This document shows positions 61,059 to 64,000 of a stretch of DNA of 64,000 bases, in pieces (the first letter of the stretch is position 1; every line of letters starts with the position of its first letter). The notes beneath the pieces were generated by a model that made no database searches, had not been told where the DNA came from, and worked only from the letters and a program-made list of their open reading frames with translations. This DNA is from Lobosporangium transversale (taxonomy: Eukaryota > Mortierellomycota > Mortierellomycetes > Mortierellales > Mortierellaceae), in assembly GCF_002105155.1 (NCBI RefSeq), contig NW_019029025.1, forward strand, positions 124,001 to 188,000, given 5' to 3'. Made by a program: the position numbers and the translations under genes.

Positions 61059-61836
61059 CCTGTAATTTCACTTCAGTTGAATCGTTGAATTTATGATTCC
61101 TCGATTTTAATAGAAATCGGAGCAACCTTTCAATTTTCCATTCTTGGTTGACTGATCCACCGGTCACAAGGCGTTTGCCGCCAAAAATTATATTTAATAA
61201 TTAATGCATGGTGATCCACTCTATACGCTTGTTTAAACGTAGCGATCAAAACCTCCGAATTTGAAAGGACGCAGTGCCAACCCTTATAGAGGCTGAAACC
61301 TCTTTCTTGGCAATATCCAGGACATCGAGCGGCTTCGTTATACCAACCAGTCCTCCACTTTGCACTGACAACAAACAATTAGCATCCGGAACTCATCACC
61401 ACAGGAAAGGAGCATCCCATTGACTCAGCGTTGCTGTATAAAGAGATCATAATAGCATGGGATGAGGAAGACTCGAATGTTTATCAATACGATGGTTCCA
61501 TTTCACATATCAAAAATAATTAGTTATAGCCTGGTTGTGAAGGTACGGGTTCACTTTTAGGTATTGGTAATGGCTAATAGAAGCATGAAGAGGGTGGAGT
61601 GATACAAGCACAAAGAAAGATGAGAGAGAAGAGGAGTGACGTTATGAAAGTGTTTTGTAGCTTTATACGTTGTCTTTATAAAGGAAAAAAAATCAATTTA
61701 TAACTGCAAATAGAAAGCGCGTAAAATGACATTAATGCTTTCTCCACATGATCAGTGCAGCATGGGAGTATTTATTGAAAACAAGAGGGCAACGCCTGAA
61801 AAATTGTGATGATGAATTTCTTGGAGATTCCATTTT
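61059..61836. other. Spacer: DNAJC11 promoter and YbjQ-type 3' end
   Basis: About 780 bp. An 82-codon open frame on minus (61378-61130) has no motif I know. The rest is AT-rich. No RNA gene is seen. Confidence 0.5.
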
Positions 61837-62657
61837 TTAACTTTTAGGGGGAGCCTCTGGGGAATATGGAGGTTGCGCTGTAATTTGTGGCTGTTGGTAT
61901 GCAGGCTGTGAAGCACTCTGTGCTGGAGCCAATGTTACAGATGTTCCATACGCCATGACTTCCGTCATTCCCTATTCAGATAGGCAGGTTCATGAGGATT
62001 AATCTTAGTGGTTACTTCCTTTCGATCCATTTGTATTCCTGAACATTTTGAATCATTACCTCACAGACTTCTTGTCCAGTGAATTGGACACCAAGGACAG
62101 CTGCAGCAAAAGATTAGAAAAGTATCAAATCCAAACATGTTAGGTTGAAAAGTAAAGGACTTTCTTTTTTTTTTTTTTTTTTTTTTTAATAAGTACAGTA
62201 GTTTTTACCATTGCCTCCAACAGTAGCAGCGTGCTCAAGTAAGCGGACAAAAGCTGTTTCACGAGCCTTTTCTGCCATCTCAATGTATGTAAAACTCTCG
62301 CCTCCTCCTAACGAGGCAAATGCACCAAAGACAGCTTTTCCTACCTGTTTTTTTTAAAAAAAAAAAAGGTCAAAGCGTTGCGCTAAAAGATGATTTTTAA
62401 AGTCATGGCAGGGTAGCCATGAATTATATGCATGAGAGCTTACATTGGGTGTGCGGACAGTCAAGCCTCGAACAACTCCATGGCTTTGTACGATGACGTA
62501 TCCTGGGAAGGTGAAACTAATGAGAGCAAATCGAATCATCAGCTGCTCGTCTCAGCAATCAAACGCCACCATGGAGAAAGAAGAGCATTTTGATATCTTA
62601 CGCAGTCGTGCTGAAACGACGATCAACAGCACGGGTAGGTTGGTTTTGTTTAGGCAT
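61837..62657 (-). CDS. YbjQ/UPF0145 domain protein (146 aa)
   Basis: Small protein with the YbjQ (UPF0145, DUF74) fold, a bacterial-type family of probable pentameric metal-binding proteins of unclear role. There are five exons: 62657-62602, 62516-62444, 62344-62209, 62100-62060 and 61971-61837, in frame to 146 aa. The core follows YbjQ closely: RRFSTTAFTFPGYVIVQSHGV (start), GLTVRTPN, AFASLGGGESFTYIEM, KARETAFVRLLEHAATVGGNAVLGVQF and EVMAYGTSVTLAP. A Gln/Pro-rich tail (SQPAYQQPQITAQPPY) is added after the domain. Cysteine or histidine metal ligands are not evident. Five introns-worth of eukaryotic splicing show it is a resident nuclear gene and not contamination. Function is unknown. Confidence 0.82.
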
Positions 62658-63222
62658 GGTAAAGGGGGGTCAAGACTCAAAAATCAGTTCAAAGGCAGAA
62701 GGGTGTTGAGAAGTGATTAAGGCTCAGGGAGGCCACCTTTTATAGCAAAATAGATAGCATGGCTATATCATAAATGGATATGTTAAAGAAAGACATGGGC
62801 TGTGGTCTCTCGTAAGCATTGTAGCCTCTCAGCCACACTTAATTGGAGTATTGTTTATTTAGAGTTAAAAAAAATATATATATATAAAAAAAAAAGCAAC
62901 AGCCACAACTGCAAGGATGGGCTTATACGCGGCGTTCAACGATACAGCCAATAAAGTCTGACAATTAAACTATTATCTCCGTATGAGGCTGAACAAGATA
63001 GTCTTCACGCCATTCTTCTTAGGCTGTTTTGAAAAAACGCAAAACAGCTGAATACTCAAACACTCAAACTGTACATTAGCACTGCTTTTTTATACATCTT
63101 GTCTTTAATTTTGCTTTGAATATGCTGAACTATGCTACAGGTAGTATGGTATGCTTGATACCAAAAATGAGGGGAATATGTATAGTTAAAAAAGAACCAC
63201 CTTTGTGTTTTTTCTAGTTTTT
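62658..63222. other. Spacer between ATP sulfurylase and the YbjQ-type gene
   Basis: About 565 bp. On minus it carries the 3' UTR of ATP sulfurylase and the promoter of the YbjQ-type gene. A TA/A-rich block lies near 62869-62893. No gene is seen. Confidence 0.55.

Positions 63223-64000
<778 letters not shown>

Noticed and set aside
61130-61378. 82-codon minus-strand frame upstream of the YbjQ-type gene
   Set aside because: No start context, splice sites or motif beyond chance. Likely random.

Overview
This window reads as nuclear DNA of an intron-rich, non-Dikarya fungus, most likely Mucoromycota and possibly Mortierellomycotina. That placement is inference. A Pil1/eisosome-type BAR protein and an ATP sulfurylase with a degenerate APS-kinase tail point to fungi. 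DNA-PKcs, a DEK protein, DNAJC11, DNAJC17, a full VPS51 and Fanzor-like relics are what one expects outside the model yeasts and moulds. Introns are short, with GT-AG borders, and very many carry long A or T homopolymers.

Layout, left to right: the 5' part of a RAB11 GTPase gene (minus, runs off the left end); a gene-poor 2.4 kb; a small hydrophilic protein (plus); mitochondrial ribosomal protein mL49 (minus); a 17 kb, roughly 45-exon gene for the DNA-dependent protein kinase catalytic subunit (minus, 4839-21945); and the adenylyl cyclase-associated protein CAP/Srv2 (minus). From 24.5 to 30.1 kb lies an accessory stretch. It ends in a decayed RuvC/zinc-ribbon gene of the TnpB/Fanzor type. Next come a probable N-myristoylated disordered protein (plus), a Pil1-like BAR protein with a long tail (minus), DNAJC17 (minus) divergent from VPS51 (plus), a DEK-HMG-box fusion (minus), the 2-oxoadipate dehydrogenase E1 DHTKD1 (minus), and a GOR1-like 2-hydroxyacid dehydrogenase (plus). 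A second accessory patch (56.2-58 kb) holds a poly(T)-inverted repeat-poly(A) fold-back element, a tRNA-Gly(UCC), and a broken, partly duplicated second Fanzor-like relic. The right end has DNAJC11, a YbjQ/UPF0145-type protein, and the 3' part of ATP sulfurylase (all minus; the last runs off the right end).

The genes are housekeeping loci that do not form a pathway. Loose themes are DNA/chromatin (DNA-PKcs, DEK-HMG), membrane and actin (RAB11, VPS51, Pil1, CAP), mitochondria (mL49, DHTKD1, DNAJC11) and splicing (DNAJC17). The two Fanzor-like relics are about 27 kb apart and share a motif just before RuvC-II, so the family has probably been active in this genome. Exon borders were worked out by hand from reading frame, splice consensus and family conservation. 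For DNA-PKcs only the blocks, not every border, are given.
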